Of a DNA stretch of 64,000 nucleotides, positions 40,860 through 51,940 are shown piece by piece. The DNA is taken from NCBI GenBank assembly GCA_963691655.1, contig OY829327.1:56990079-57054078 (forward strand). The letters are read 5' to 3'. This stretch comes from Toxonevra muliebris. Lineage: Eukaryota; Arthropoda; Insecta; Diptera; Pallopteridae. The translations under genes were made by a program, and so were the position numbers. Within the stretch, counting starts at the first letter, position 1; every line of letters begins with the position of its first letter. The notes below the pieces were generated by a model. It was not told the origin of the DNA and ran no database searches. It saw only the letters and a list, made by a program, of their open reading frames with translations.

Positions 40860-41204
40860 TAGAGCGGACACACGAGAGTGAATTTCAGGTAAATTTAGCA
40901 CTTCGTTGAAATGCGTCTAAAATACGGAATTTCGCCATACAAATTATTGCCTGAAGGTGAAAATCCAAATAATAAAAACTGACTTATACCACTTTGGCAC
41001 ACAACGGCTCATTTATTAAGTGAAAAAATAATGAATAATAATGAAGTCGGAGAATAAATCATTGCCATTCCTCCCATTATCCATAATTGCTGTATAAATT
41101 CTTAGTGCCCAAAACAACATTTTTTCAATACGCAAAAAATCTTCTTCTTTTCTAAACTTAGGATTCAGAATTTCAACGAAATTTACTCTCGTGTGTCCGC
41201 ACTA
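40860..41204. mobile_element. hAT-like MITE, 345 bp
   Basis: The ends are TAGAGCGGACACACGAGAGT and the inverse of TAGTGCGGACACACGAGAGT, continuing as (G/A)AATTTC. The flanking 8-mers are TTGGGTTA (40852-40859) and TTAGGTTG (41205-41212), alike at six of eight positions. No open frame. Confidence 0.75.
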
Positions 41205-41872
41205 TTAGGTTGTATTAAGTTGAATTTTTGTTTCTCTTTATTTATTCAATGACAAAAATTTATTAGAATGTTTGTTAGTTTTCTCGAAAATATATATATT
41301 TTATGTGAGAGATATCTCATAACAGTTCTAAATAAATATAATCTGCTATTATTTACGTGAACAATGGAAAAGAGGAACTGACACAGATAATACCGCTTAC
41401 GGTTTAACAATAGCGGTGCTTACCCGATCTGACATAGGATTTATGGTATTATCCCGTAATTTCCTCTCGGAAGCTGATTAAAGTCCATTGTGAACCAATG
41501 CGATATTGTTGATATTAATATTGTTAGCCACCGTTTCACCTATTCCTACTACCACTTGTTTAACGTATGTTTTTCTGATGTTGCCATGAGTTTTTCACAT
41601 TGACTGTACTTGACATATTCTTCAGTTTTCAGAATCTCAGAAGCTCATATCATATTGAAATCTTTTAAACTAAAAATTACTTTGTTCGCAATACGATTTG
41701 TATTTGATCTAGCTCCACTGTTCAGCCCGCTGACAAAGTTTGGGTAATGCATAACGCTCGTATCTATACAGTTTTTCGCGGTAGTATACTGTTTTTTAGA
41801 CTCCAAAAACGCATACCGTTTTTTTTTAATAAAATACCGCGCTTATACTAAGAAAAAATTTAATTTTTTAAC

Positions 41873-42232
41873 TTGTCGAAATTCAAATTTATCAATAGAG
41901 ATGCAAAACGTCAGAGAGAACGATGGCAACACATTGCGAGTATAGTTTTTATAGAAGTTGAAACATTGAAGGCGATTCTGATCGTCAAATGTAACTTGAA
42001 ATATCCAAGCGTTTATTTCTATAAATATTTTATAACAAAACCGGAATTGCTTCGTCAAATTTCTTCAAAGGACAAATACAATACAACAACTTCAGAAGGA
42101 GATATTGAAATGGAGAACGAAGAAGATTCAGAAGATTTCAGTACTATATTGAATGTGGCTCCACAGATATACTCAAATAAGCATATGATTTGTATGTTAA
42201 GTACCACGCCCATTTTTCGAAGCCCACTTTAA
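41873..42232 (+). CDS. Unrecognised open frame, doubtful
   Basis: 119 codons from ATG, not recognised. It has a basic N-terminus (NRDAKRQRERWQH) and an acidic stretch in the second half (EGDIEMENEEDSEDF). No domain, signal peptide or membrane segment is visible. It lies in a collagen intron with no promoter or neighbour that supports a gene. It may be part of an old transposon or chance. Confidence 0.15.
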   Translation: MSKFKFINRDAKRQRERWQHIASIVFIEVETLKAILIVKCNLKYPSVYFYKYFITKPELLRQISSKDKYNTTTSEGDIEMENEEDSEDFSTILNVAPQIYSNKHMICMLSTTPIFRSPL

Positions 42233-42689
42233 TTTTTCCCATAGAATGAAATGAACAAATATTACTTTCGTGACAAAACTTAATACCGTACTACAATTAG
42301 TTCCTGAGATGAAAATTTAGGTTTGTATGAGAGGTCCACTTCTGCAATCCTCGTTATGAATATTGACGTGGACTTCACGCTTAATAACAAATATCTTGTA
42401 TAAGTTTCAGCTCAATCGGATGGTTAGTTTTTGAGTTTATCGCCGTCAAACGAACAGCTCATTTTAATATACAAAGATATGGTGATGGGTGCAATAGCAA
42501 GAATCATTTCTGCTTCGCTTGGGCTGTGCTCCTTTCAGCACCTGTTTCTTGACATTGCATTTCCACTTGGAGACCCTATTGGCCCCATTGTGATGCTCTT
42601 CATTTATAGTATTTGGATGGCCCACCCTATCTGTTCGATTCCCTATTGATCCAGATTGGATCATTTGGAAACGACTTAGTCTTGACGAG

Positions 42690-42960
42690 AAAGTGCATCA
42701 GGTATGTCTGCTAGTCTATCAAAGAACCTGGCAGCGAGAGTTCGGAGTCATCGTTCCTCAAATGATGGACAATAGCATAGTCTTTGTTGCATTAGCCTTT
42801 ATAAACATATCCAGATGGGGAAGGGGAATGTCATTTCCAAATTCTCCGCGAATTCTTGCAGCTCCTCTAATGACGAGTCTGTACACCTTCTTTAATTTGA
42901 ACTGATTACTCTTCTTGGCCTGCCTGAGTTGGTCCCACTCAACCTACCGGAACCAATACT
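42690..42960 (-). pseudogene. Possible non-LTR polyprotein fragment (post-RT region)
   Basis: On the - strand QLRQAKKSNQFKLKKVYRLV, IRGAARIRGEFGN and PLPHLDMFIKANATKTML run open for about 60 codons. The pattern (L-x-K-V-x-R-L followed by PPLD-x-F-I-x-A-x-A-x-K-T) resembles the segment between reverse transcriptase and RNase H in R1/LOA-type elements. Stops follow. The match is by eye and not certain. Confidence 0.4.
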
Positions 42961-43267
42961 ATGTGCATAAGTAGTTCATAATTTTAGTACATAAAAACCC
43001 ACAAATGAATTATGTTTATTAAGTTGTTAAGAATGTAATAAAACTGTGACCCTCAGCGATTATTGGATTCATTTCAAATTATATGATTGCTTGTAACTAC
43101 CATGGCGCTACTGGAGCACCTGAGATTATAAATGAGAAACCTAGTTACTAGAGTACCGTGTTATATGGGAGATGTTTATATTAGTTTTATTTACAACCTA
43201 CTGCATTTATTGCTTTCAGCAGCAGCTCTTTATGAAGGCATATCATAAATAGGTAAATATAATTAAG

Positions 43268-43435
43268 ACCACCCGCGGATCCAGAGGTTTTCTAATGGAG
43301 AGTTTTAATACTTTCGTCCCCTAAAATTGTTTATTTTTCATTGAAGGTCAATTAAGGTATGAAAATTTCATCGGTAAGGGGGGAGGGGGTTAGCCCCAAG
43401 CCGTCCCATGCCTCCCCTAGGATCCACTAATGACT
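43268..43435. repeat. Short dispersed repeat with GCGGATCC ends, copy 2
   Basis: CGCGGATCCAGAGGTTTTCT at the start and CTAGGATCCACTAATGAC at the end match copy 1 (27059-27172). The middle shares AAAATTTCATCGGTAAGGGG. Confidence 0.5.
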
Positions 43436-44160
43436 AAGACAATATAACACATGCTCAGCATTCATGCTTTCAGAGAAAAAAAAGAACCATGAGAAGAAAG
43501 ATGAAAGATTTCTTTAGATGGTTTTGTCATAATTTTTTATAAGTGTTATACCATTTTGAAAAGCTTGTTTTTTTATATCTTTATCGAGTCGAAATATTGA
43601 ATATTTTTGAGTTTTGAGTATATTCCGATTTAAAACATTATTTTTGAATAATATTTGTATTTGTGGAGTTGTAGAATTGAAAAATTTTAAGAAATCAAGA
43701 CCTTTTTGAAACCTGAAGATATCATCTGATTTCAAAATTTTTTTCCATTTCTGCTCATCTGAATCAATCGCTTTTATGAGTCACTGTATATGGAGAGCAA
43801 ATAACAGAAGAATAAATTCTGGGAGGAAGTACAAAAACCAAACACTGCTGCTGTGCGCTATAAACTATGCAAACTAAATTTTTAGAGCAACTAATAAAAA
43901 ATATAAAATAAAAAAGGAGTGCCAAAAAATCAATGAAGAATAGGTTTATTTTACCAAAATAAATAAAGAACATGTTCTAGTCTGATCCCTCAACTGCACT
44001 TTTCAAGATCAATAAAGTTAAATGTTTTTTTTACAGTAGAATTTGTTTGATATTAGTTAACAGTTTTTGACCCATAGTGCATAAATACATGCAGAGTAAA
44101 TATATATCTACATATGTACCTATATGTAGGTATATTAAAAGATAAAATATATTTTAGTTT

Positions 44161-44455
44161 GAGGTCGCTGTTGCCTAGTGGTTAGCGTGTTGGACTGCTA
44201 CGCAGAAATACCCGGGTTCATAACTCGGCATGCTCAAAAATATAAAATATACACTTTTCTACATACACGGCACCACCTCTTGGCTGGCAATGGCAATCCT
44301 CCATGAGTAAAAATTGTCTATGAAAAGCTTTTCACTTCGCCGTTCGGATTCAACATAAAACTGTAGATCTCTTTCATACGTGTATAAATATAACTCACAC
44401 AATATGAATGGATGCGAAAAGCTCGGCCTAGGCCCTCCAGGGGCTGTAATAGTAG
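44161..44455 (+). mobile_element. tRNA-derived SINE, family 2
   Basis: TTGCCTAGTGGTTAGCGTG at 44171 is a clear A box; GGGTTCATAACTC at 44214 is a weaker B box. The body contains GGCTGGCAATGGCAATCCTC and CGCCGTTCGGATTCAACAT, sequence I associate with tephritid SINEs. The end is AT-rich. It differs from SINE family 1. Confidence 0.7.
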
Positions 44456-45028
44456 TATATTTTAGTTAAAATTATCAGTTTTAATTCAATTCAATTATTT
44501 TAGGAGTTTAATAAAACAACTGCATACGACTCGACGGATCAGCTCAGGTCCACATTCAACGACTGACTAATAATAGGAATCAGGTAAAGCTTGTTAGCAT
44601 CGCAAAGTGAATAGAGTTGCATTTTCTCTGTTTTTACTATAGATACATATGTATGTATTATATCATTAAAATAAACCTAATGGAGAAAAATAGTGCCATT
44701 GCAGTGAAAACCGTGAATAACTTGAAAAATATTACATAACGATCTGCCTGGTAAATGGTTATTAAAAAGTCCTGAAATCTATTGCATGTATTGTGTGCTG
44801 TAACATATATTTTTATGTAAAGGAAATATTTTTAATATATATACAAACATAATTGTTAAATAAAACATTAATTTGCTAATATTTTCAACTTGCAATTTTT
44901 TCATATAATTATAATTTTTATTGTTTGTTATAAAGTAGTATATCTTGAACTTGAACTATTTAACTTGTTTACTTTATTTTTAATTTTTTTTTTTTGTTTC
45001 TTTGTTTTTTGTTTTTTAATTTTTAAAG

Positions 45029-45055
45029 GGTCCACCGGGGTTAGATGGCATGAAG
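45029..45055 (+). CDS. Collagen exon G (9 residues)
   Basis: 27 nt, phase 0 to 0; T-rich acceptor ending AAAG, donor GTATGT. It encodes GPPGLDGMK, three triplets in register with exons F and H. Micro-exons of 27 nt are common in non-fibrillar collagens. The preceding intron (35085-45028) is about 9.9 kb. Confidence 0.85.
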
Positions 45056-45128
45056 GTATGTATCTGCAAAATAACTTCCCATAATAAATTCCTTTTTAAA
45101 ATACATACATGACAATTTTATTTTAAAG

Positions 45129-45182
45129 GGTGCTCAAGGCGAAACTGGTCAAAAGGGCGAACGTGGGGATCCTGGCTTGCCG
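45129..45182 (+). CDS. Collagen exon H (18 residues)
   Basis: 54 nt, the canonical collagen exon size, phase 0 to 0; acceptor TTTTAAAG, donor GTAAGT. It encodes six triplets, GAQGETGQKGERGDPGLP, lying 73 nt after exon G. Confidence 0.92.
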
Positions 45183-45448
45183 GTAAGTCCACGAATGTGA
45201 AGGATCAAATATAAAATTTTACTTGCATGTTAATGTTTACTTTTTCACCTTTTTAGTTTATGTTTTGAAACACTCTTACTATTTGTTTTTTCTGTTCCTC
45301 CCTCCCTTTTTTTTCTTAATTTCTTTTTATCACACACAATTATTTTCAAACTAACTATAAAACTATTAAATGTAATATTTGTAAATCTATAAATGTATGT
45401 GTATTCGTGTATATGTATGTGATTCTTCAAATACCTGCACAATATAAG

Positions 45449-45646
45449 GGAACCGATGGCATACCCGGCCAAGAGGGACCACGCGGTGAGAAAGGTTCAC
45501 GCGGTGATGCAGGTCCGCCGGGAAAACGTGGACGTAAAGGAGATCGCGGCGATAAAGGTGAACAGGGTGTGCCCGGTTTGGATGCACCTTGTCCGTTGGG
45601 TTCCGATGGATTGCCATTGCCTGGTTGCGGTTGGCGGCCACCAAAG
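45449..45646 (+). CDS. Collagen exon I (end of triple helix and Cys-containing segment)
   Basis: 198 nt, phase 0 to 0. Fifteen Gly-X-Y triplets ([10 protein letters not shown] onward, with the basic GKRGRKGDR) lead into a non-collagenous stretch, [20 protein letters not shown] plus K. The two Cys residues, four Pro-rich turns and a Trp resemble the junctions where collagen chains are joined by disulfides; that role is inferred. The donor is GTTAGC. The acceptor (CAATATAAG) has a weak pyrimidine tract, but there is no other AG nearby that keeps the frame, so I keep it. Confidence 0.9.
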
Positions 45647-45852
45647 GTTAGCATGTTAGCACTTAGTTGGTAGCTCGTAGTTACTTATATGGTATATACC
45701 TACCTAAAATTAATAACCAAAATTTATGATTTAGAAAAAAGAAATTTTGGCTTTTCATGTTTGCATGCAGTGTTTAAATGTTTCAATAGTGAATAATTAA
45801 CGCCTTAACGCTTTCGCACACTAACTATAACTAATCTAATCTCTATGCATAG

Positions 45853-46014
45853 GAACCAGTTATCTCGACACCCGTGCACAAAGACTATTTACCAGATGTA
45901 ACGGCGCACGAGAGCAACACCAGCGACTATGAACAAGAGGATGAAGATGATGAACAAACAGAGGCCGAAGATGAATATGATGAATATCAAGATAATTTAC
46001 ATAATTCCGATTAA
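45853..46014 (+). CDS. Collagen last exon, acidic C-terminal tail
   Basis: 162 nt including TAA; acceptor TATGCATAG. It encodes 53 residues, EPVISTPVHKDYLPDVTAHE followed by a strongly acidic stretch with many Asp/Glu/Tyr (positions about 24-47) and ending LHNSD. There is no Gly-X-Y, Cys or recognised domain. Tyrosines embedded in acidic runs (DEYDEYQD) fit tyrosine-sulfation sites of secreted proteins; this is an inference. A 3' UTR should follow; AATAAA-type signals lie at 46040 and beyond. Exon I could instead splice to the candidate exon at 48449. Confidence 0.85.
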   Translation, partial: EPVISTPVHKDYLPDVTAHESNTSDYEQEDEDDEQTEAEDEYDEYQDNLHNSD

Positions 46015-46985
46015 CACACAAATACACACACATTCGTGAAATAAATTCATGTGTTTGCGTGGTAGCACAAGCAGAACGCATTGTAGTATTAGTAGAGTTA
46101 TTAGTAGTAGTAGCAGTAACAGTAACAAAAAGAAAAGGGCGTTAAGTGCATTAGCGCCTACATATGAAAATACAACAACAACAACAGCAGCAAACACCAA
46201 CTACAAATCATGATAAAAAGATTATAATAAATATGACAATAGTAGCTTAAAATACTCATTAGCACATAGTTTTAAAAAATGCAGCCAGCCAGCTGACAGT
46301 TGCATTTGTAATTATTTATTTATTTCGTTTTCTATTTTTCTTATCGTTTCGTTTCGTTTTTTTTTTTTTTTTGTGGCAATTAACATTTAAGTTGCTTAGT
46401 ATTATAATGTATTAAACACTTTTTTCTTTTTCCTTGTTAATTATCGCTACAGTTTTAATTTTAATTTTAGTCTTAGTAGTAGACTCTCTTCTAAGCATAA
46501 TAAACGCTGCACTTTTCTACACACTCACACACACAAAGCAACAAAAGGTGGTCAGCAGTTCTGGCTTTTTCTACTCACTTAACTAACAACCACACTACAA
46601 GCTTTACACGCACACACACAATGGTCAATGGTTTCCCATGGAGTTTATCAAAAAATGTAATGTCGTCTTAATTCTTTCTACCACTATTTGAATTATTACC
46701 AGAAACTGCTTTGATTTTATGGAAAAATCTTCAAGATTTTTTTGGATGTATAAAGTTTTTTTTATAGCTTGAAAGGGGCCGTTCACATATTACGTAACGC
46801 AACTTTTGACAAATGTTTACCCCTCCCCCTTGAAACACATCGTACATATCTCACAAAATGAACCATAAAAAAATTTTAGCCATGATTTTCGAATTAAGAG
46901 GGATCAAATCCATTTTATAAACTCGTGAATTCTGGAAATCATTTGTATTTGATAGTATAAAATCGATGTTACATAACACTGTTGA
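46015..46985. other. 3' UTR and downstream of the collagen
   Basis: AATAAA-type signal soon after the stop, AAC/AGT simple repeats and CA runs. A segment near 46770-46800 (GGCCGTTCACATATTACGTA) looks like a widespread insect repeat, not resolved. Confidence 0.5.
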
Positions 46986-47430
46986 TTAGCAATAAAAACG
47001 GGGGTTCTGTACCTTCGACCATTCATGCATCCAATGCAACTTCTCCTCGGCAAATTTGTAGCGTGCCATTAACTTCGGCGCTTTCTGCATTTTCTCCAGG
47101 ACCAAGTACGGTGATTCTTTCAAAACCCTATGTATTGTACTTTTTGAGACATGTAACGTGACTTCATTTCTGATACGCCTACATTCCTTGGTCGTTTGAG
47201 AGGCTGCAGCAACAATTCTTCGTTTGTCGCGTTCAGAAAGCTTTGTTGATGGTCCACGCTTCTTCTTTGTTGATTTTTTAGTATCCTTTCTTGCGTATCT
47301 GTCAATAGCATTGCTAAAACGGTTTATTGGCCTCGATATTTTTCGATTGGACTTGCCGAACGCCTTATAAGCATCGATGCACGCTTTTTCCACTTCGGAG
47401 AGCTCCTTTCCTCATCCCTTTTTACTATAA
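46986..47430 (-). pseudogene. Tc1-like transposase, N-terminal part only
   Basis: KELSEVEKACIDAYKAFGKS starts near 47415, then the DNA-binding region continues open to 46986: KISRPINRFSNAIDRYARKD, KKKRGPSTKLSERDKRRIVA, SQTTKECRRIRNEVTLHVSK and STIHRVLKESPYLVLEKMQK. The probable start codon region (ATGAGGAAAGG) is out of frame by a small deletion. The DDE catalytic half is absent, so this is a DNA-binding remnant of about 140 codons. Confidence 0.85.
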
Positions 47431-47661
47431 CTGAAACTTTCCGATTTTTCGTTCTTATGCCGCTATTAATGTGGGACACCACTTTTTTCACAAAAACCGT
47501 AATACTTAATAAACAATTGAATTATTATAGGCTTGAATAAATGAGACAGAAGTCGTAAGTCATATATAGAAATATCTTGTTAAAATCAAGTATTGTTAGC
47601 TTGTAGAAAAAATGTTATCCCCGAAAAAGTAGGTGCCTCTATAAACTTGGGACACACTGTA
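46986..47661 (-). mobile_element. Tc1-like element, 3' truncated
   Basis: The 5' end on the - strand is CAGTGTGTCCCAAGTTTATA after a TA at 47660-47661. The gene (see next entry) then stops abruptly at about 46986 before its catalytic core, and the second terminal repeat was not found. Confidence 0.65.
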
Positions 47662-47887
47662 GATAGCCGTAAAGAAGCGACTCAAAAAATGTATTTTCCC
47701 CTTATTTTATTCGTACCATTGCATCTTTCCACAATGTGTTATTGGCGCAAAGACCTTTGTCATTGTAATTTGTTATCTTTATAGAATTAAAACCAACAAA
47801 GTTTTCAAACAATAACATCTTTTGGAAGGACAGGATCATGGCAAGAAAAAAATAGAGGAAACTAAATTTGTTGAGTCCCCTATTTAT

Positions 47888-48153
47888 CCCTGGAAGGACA
47901 TGCTTCGACGCATGCTACGACGCATGTTTACGTTTTATAATTTTTCTTTCTAAGTAAGTGTTGGTAAACATTAAATTTTTGATTAAATGTTATTAAAAAA
48001 AAGTAGCGACTGTTGTTTTCCAAATAATGGGAAACAATCCACTTTTAAAGTTATAGGTGTATAGATCATGTGTATGACCACTTTGAACAATGCCGTCGTC
48101 GTTTCGACGAAGCGTGACCTTTACGTACAAAAAATAAGCATGTACTTCCAGGG
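47888..48153. mobile_element. piggyBac-type MITE
   Basis: The ends are CCCTGGAAGGACATGCTT and the inverse of CCCTGGAAGTACATGCTT. TTAA follows on the right (48154-48157) and TTAT precedes on the left (47884-47887), a TTAA duplication with one change. Inside, CGACGCATG repeats and GTCGTTTCGACGAAGCG occur near the ends. Length 266 bp, no open frame. Confidence 0.75.
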
Positions 48154-48448
48154 TTAAGGCGACTCTAAAACTTGTAGAGCAACATCTTTTTGAAACTGTT
48201 AAAACTCAATCCATTTACAAACAAAATTAAGAAAAACGTATGTACGCATACATTTCTTCTTTAATTAAATAAAAATCATACAATTTCGCATTTGGAGCAA
48301 TGAAATAAAGGAAACAAGTTCTTATATTCGCAAGTTTTTTAGTATGCATCCAAAAGAAGCAATTAGATTTTTCCAAATATTTTAACTATTATGAACAATT
48401 ACATTTGCATTCAGTCAACAAGCTCATTAAATTGCATTATTATTGCAG

Positions 48449-48538
48449 GGTAATTTCCAAGAATGGCTTAAGGAATTTGAATTAAATGCAATTCAAAGTA
48501 AGCAAAAGTCAACAGCAGCAACAACAACAAAAAACTGA
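48449..48538 (+). CDS. Candidate alternative 3' exon of the collagen
   Basis: A good acceptor (TTATTATTGCAG) is followed by an open frame in phase 0, the phase left by exon I: GNFQEWLKEFELNAIQSKQK, then a short Ser/Thr/Ala/Asn run and TGA (29 residues). Amphipathic EWLKEFEL is more protein-like than the surrounding simple repeats. A GTAAGC at 48498 could be a donor, which would make it an internal exon of 49 nt instead of a last exon. It could also be chance. No transcript evidence is available. Confidence 0.35.
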   Translation, partial: GNFQEWLKEFELNAIQSKQKSTAATTTKN

Positions 48539-50295
48539 TTTCACCCACAACTATAAATACTACCAACATCACCACCGCCTACTTCGTTTCTCCCACCATC
48601 AACACGACCAACACTAGCACGAGCAGCAGTAGCAACTACAACTTCAATTGTGCCAACTGCATACATAATATTACGAATTCATTTATCAAAATTGTTCTTC
48701 TTAACAATGCAATATTTTTCTTCTGCTTGCTACTAATTTAAATATTTAATAGTTACTGACTGCAAAATAGTATTTTGATATTTACATTGGTCATTTGCAT
48801 TCATTCAATTGTTGATATGTGCAGAAAAGATTAGAAAGTTAGCTCAGCATATACATACATAAATACATAATCTCAGAGTTAATTAATTAAAGTGTTTATT
48901 TTATAAATTGGTTACAAATATTAATTTTAAAGTGGACATTTATCATACTTTGAGTATATTCAGACAATACTAATTTTAATACGAATTAATTACATATGTA
49001 TGCACTTAACATTGTAGTGAAGCCATTAAATAAATAAAGAAATAAAATTAAATACTATCTATTGTATTTTTGTATGCCAAAATGAACGTAAATTTTTAAA
49101 TTATATCTATATTATATTTGCATATTTTTGTAATAAAGTTTTTTTGTGAGAATAATTACATATTTAATAAATTAATAAAAATATTTTTGTATTAGTAACT
49201 ATTTTTGTTTATGTTAGCATTTTAAATTTAATTTTATATAATTATTTAAAAAAAATTATATTATCAATAAAATTAATACAAGAAAGTATAGGGTATTTGT
49301 TTATAATAATTGACAATGAGTTGTATTGCTTGAGTTTAAAATGTGTTCTTCACCATTTCTTCGCTGCCACCACTCGACATTGGGTTCCTCACACATATTT
49401 TAAAACATTCCTTGAAGCCGGTGTCTAATCAAGAGACCGATTGTAGCCAGCCTTGTAGTTGCAATACGTAGGCGAGACTGTTATCCTAAGCATACATTGA
49501 TTCTTTCATCTGGTTAAAAAAAATGATTCATATACATATAATTTTGATTAGCAGCATTCATGTAAAGCAAAGATTCCCATAAGTATACTGTACTTTATTT
49601 TCTCGTATTAATTCACAGCTTTTAGGGTCCCGGTATGATAAGGTCTAGAAACCCCTCAATTAAATCGATGTATAACATATTTTTTCCATTATGAAACAAA
49701 CACTGGGAAATCCGAAGTGCTCTATATTACAACAGATGTGTGGGATAGATTTCCATTAGAACAACGAGAAATCTAAAGTAACTCTCAGATTAATAAAAAT
49801 TTTGATGCAACATTCACATTATATTTTGGGTTATTGTACATTTTAATCCTAAGCTAATATGCAGATTCCTAATGATAGCTTTTAATATTTGCCACAAATC
49901 TTTAATGTTTTCAATTCTAAAGAGGTCCATAGATCGTGCGAAGTATTGTTGGGAGTCATCGTCCTCATCGCAGCGACAAATGTATACAAAAATGGAAAGA
50001 ATGAAAAACTTAGAGTGTTATTTTGTCTGTCGGGAGAAGGCTCTACTTCTCAATTGCCTATTCAGTCCGTAGTAGCACCTGTTGGCAAGAGTTATTCTTC
50101 GGTTGATTACTAGACTGATATTGTTGAGCTAGAATCATGTTTCTTTTATCTGATTAAAATACTATTTCGAATGCAAAATCGAGTGTATATTTAAGGATTT
50201 TGTATTAATTTTAGACATCACCTCAAATATGAGTACTGGGGGTCATAGCCAAGTAAAACCTACAAATTCCAAACTACGTAAATATTATTTAAAAG
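48539..50295. other. No gene seen
   Basis: Ser/Thr-rich simple-repeat region to 48660, then AT-rich DNA. Open frames at 49872-50113 overlap in two frames and resemble nothing I know. Confidence 0.5.
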
Positions 50296-50700
50296 CCAAT
50301 ATACATTACATGGCTTATTTGCTCCATACATTTTGCTAAAGTATTTCAGATCTTCCTTGCCACAGCAGAATATGAAATTTTAATAATTTTTTTAAAATTA
50401 AGTACGTAGGATTGTAGGTAATTCCAAAAAACGCCATTCGCTTAAGTGGCCTATTTCACATAGGGCTAGATATCTAAAATTCTTTTATGTGCAAAATAAA
50501 TATTTTTTCCATACAAGATCCCAAACCCATTGTAAAACATCCTTTTAAATCACGCTTTTCGGAGTAGCACATCCAGTTTTCGCAAACTTAAAATTTTTTT
50601 TTAATTTTGTTTGGTTTTCAGCACCCTATTTTCATATTCTGCTGTCGCAAGGAAGATCTGAATTACTTTAGCAAAATAAGCCATCTAATATACATATGTA
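50296..50700. mobile_element. Foldback-type inverted repeat element
   Basis: About 100 bp at the left (ATGGCTTATTTGCT, TCAGATCTTCCTTGCCACAG, CAGAATATGAAATTTT) is the inverse of about 105 bp at the right (AGCAGAATATGAAAAT in complement, with CAGATCTTCCTTGCGACAGC and ATGGCTTATTTTGCT). The spacer is about 190 bp and holds GGCCTATTTCACATAGGGCT. No target duplication found. Confidence 0.7.
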
Positions 50701-51462
50701 AAAATATCAAAAATCAATAAATGTAAGCAAACATTTCCTGTAGTCACCAAAAATATACTGCACTACGGGATAACAATCTTTCTAGTGATTTAAAACTTTG
50801 AAATTTGGTGTATTTGTGCATAATGGTATAGGCTTCAGCTGAACCAAATTTAAATGAAAGGATCATGTAAATGGTATTTTTCCATGAACATTTTAGAGCC
50901 AAATACAAAAAATCGGCTGGCGCTGCTTGTACTGCTCAATTAAATCTGAGTCAGCCGCACCGTAGGTATTAAGAATCATTATGCCAAAAGGCAATACACC
51001 ACCAAAATCAGAGCCAGCCAATTATGTAGAATTTATGTTTAGAAACTTAATGAATAAATTAATTATTCAATTTAGTTCTGGTGTACCTAGATCATAGAGC
51101 ATTTATCTTTCAAAAGCTATTCTTTTATTTGCATATTTCAGACTCTTACGACCACTGCCAAGATATCTGCTTTAACTTATTACGATTCGAAATCTATAAG
51201 AGATTACGCTTCTAAAATGGACATTATTTAATTTGGTCAATACGAAATATGACTTAAATTTAGATATTCAATAAAAAATACTTCGTGCATATCCATGCTA
51301 CTGTTTTCCCGAAATATATAAGTGGGCAACAGCAACACAATATTTTGTTCACCGACCATTTTTGATATAACATTCAATTTATTATTCATTTAATGTAATT
51401 GTCCACTTCAAGTAATGCAGCAAAGGTTTGGAATTATAAAATTTTGAGTATTCCTTGTATTT

Positions 51463-51940
51463 TTATTCCTTCAGTAACTTTAAATGCTTAACATATTTAT
51501 GAACATTTTCTTTAACATAAGGTTTAATAGCAATGCAGGTTGGTATATTTTCTGGCTGTTCAATCCACATTTTATGTTTGATATCATTCTCTTTTAACTT
51601 TTCGCACAATTTAACTAAAGCCGCCTCATCCTTAGCCTAAATAAAAGTTCTATTGAATTTCCTTATTTTCAAATAATAGAGCAACAGTTCTTTACCTCAA
51701 GTACAACTTTATGCATATTATCCAAATCCTTTAAATATTCTACTGTATCAGTGTCGTCGGCATGTAAGTGCATTACGGCAGCTAAACAATTATAATTTTT
51801 TATTTGGCAATTTGTATTTTAACGATGCTGAAATGATTACCTGTAGCGTGGCAGCATTGCGCTATAACGGCACCAAGCGGCCAATTTAGAGCTGAACGCA
51901 AATCACTGCGCACTATTAAATATTGCACAATGTTTGACAT
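51463..51940 (-). CDS. PTRHD1: PTRHD1-like protein (peptidyl-tRNA hydrolase 2 fold), 3 exons
   Basis: Exons on the - strand are 51841-51940, 51696-51781 and 51463-51636, with two introns of 59 nt each (GTAATC..TTTAG and GTAAAG..TTTAG). The joined product is 119 residues. It starts MSNIVQYLIVRSDL, has the PTH2-family WPLGAVIAQCCHAT segment (about 20-33), EYLKDLDNMHKVVLE (about 48-62), and the conserved HKMWIEQPENIPTCIAIKPY (about 83-102), and ends HLKLLKE. This order and length match PTRHD1, a small cytosolic relative of the Bit1/Pth2 peptidyl-tRNA hydrolases, although catalytic activity of PTRHD1 itself is not well established. The ATG is the first in frame and matches the family start. It converges with the collagen gene about 5.4 kb away. 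The GPT-type acceptor and frame agreement at both junctions make the model firm. Confidence 0.92.

Noticed and set aside
45387..45659. Other frames over collagen exon I
   Set aside because: Shadows of the Gly-X-Y coding frame.
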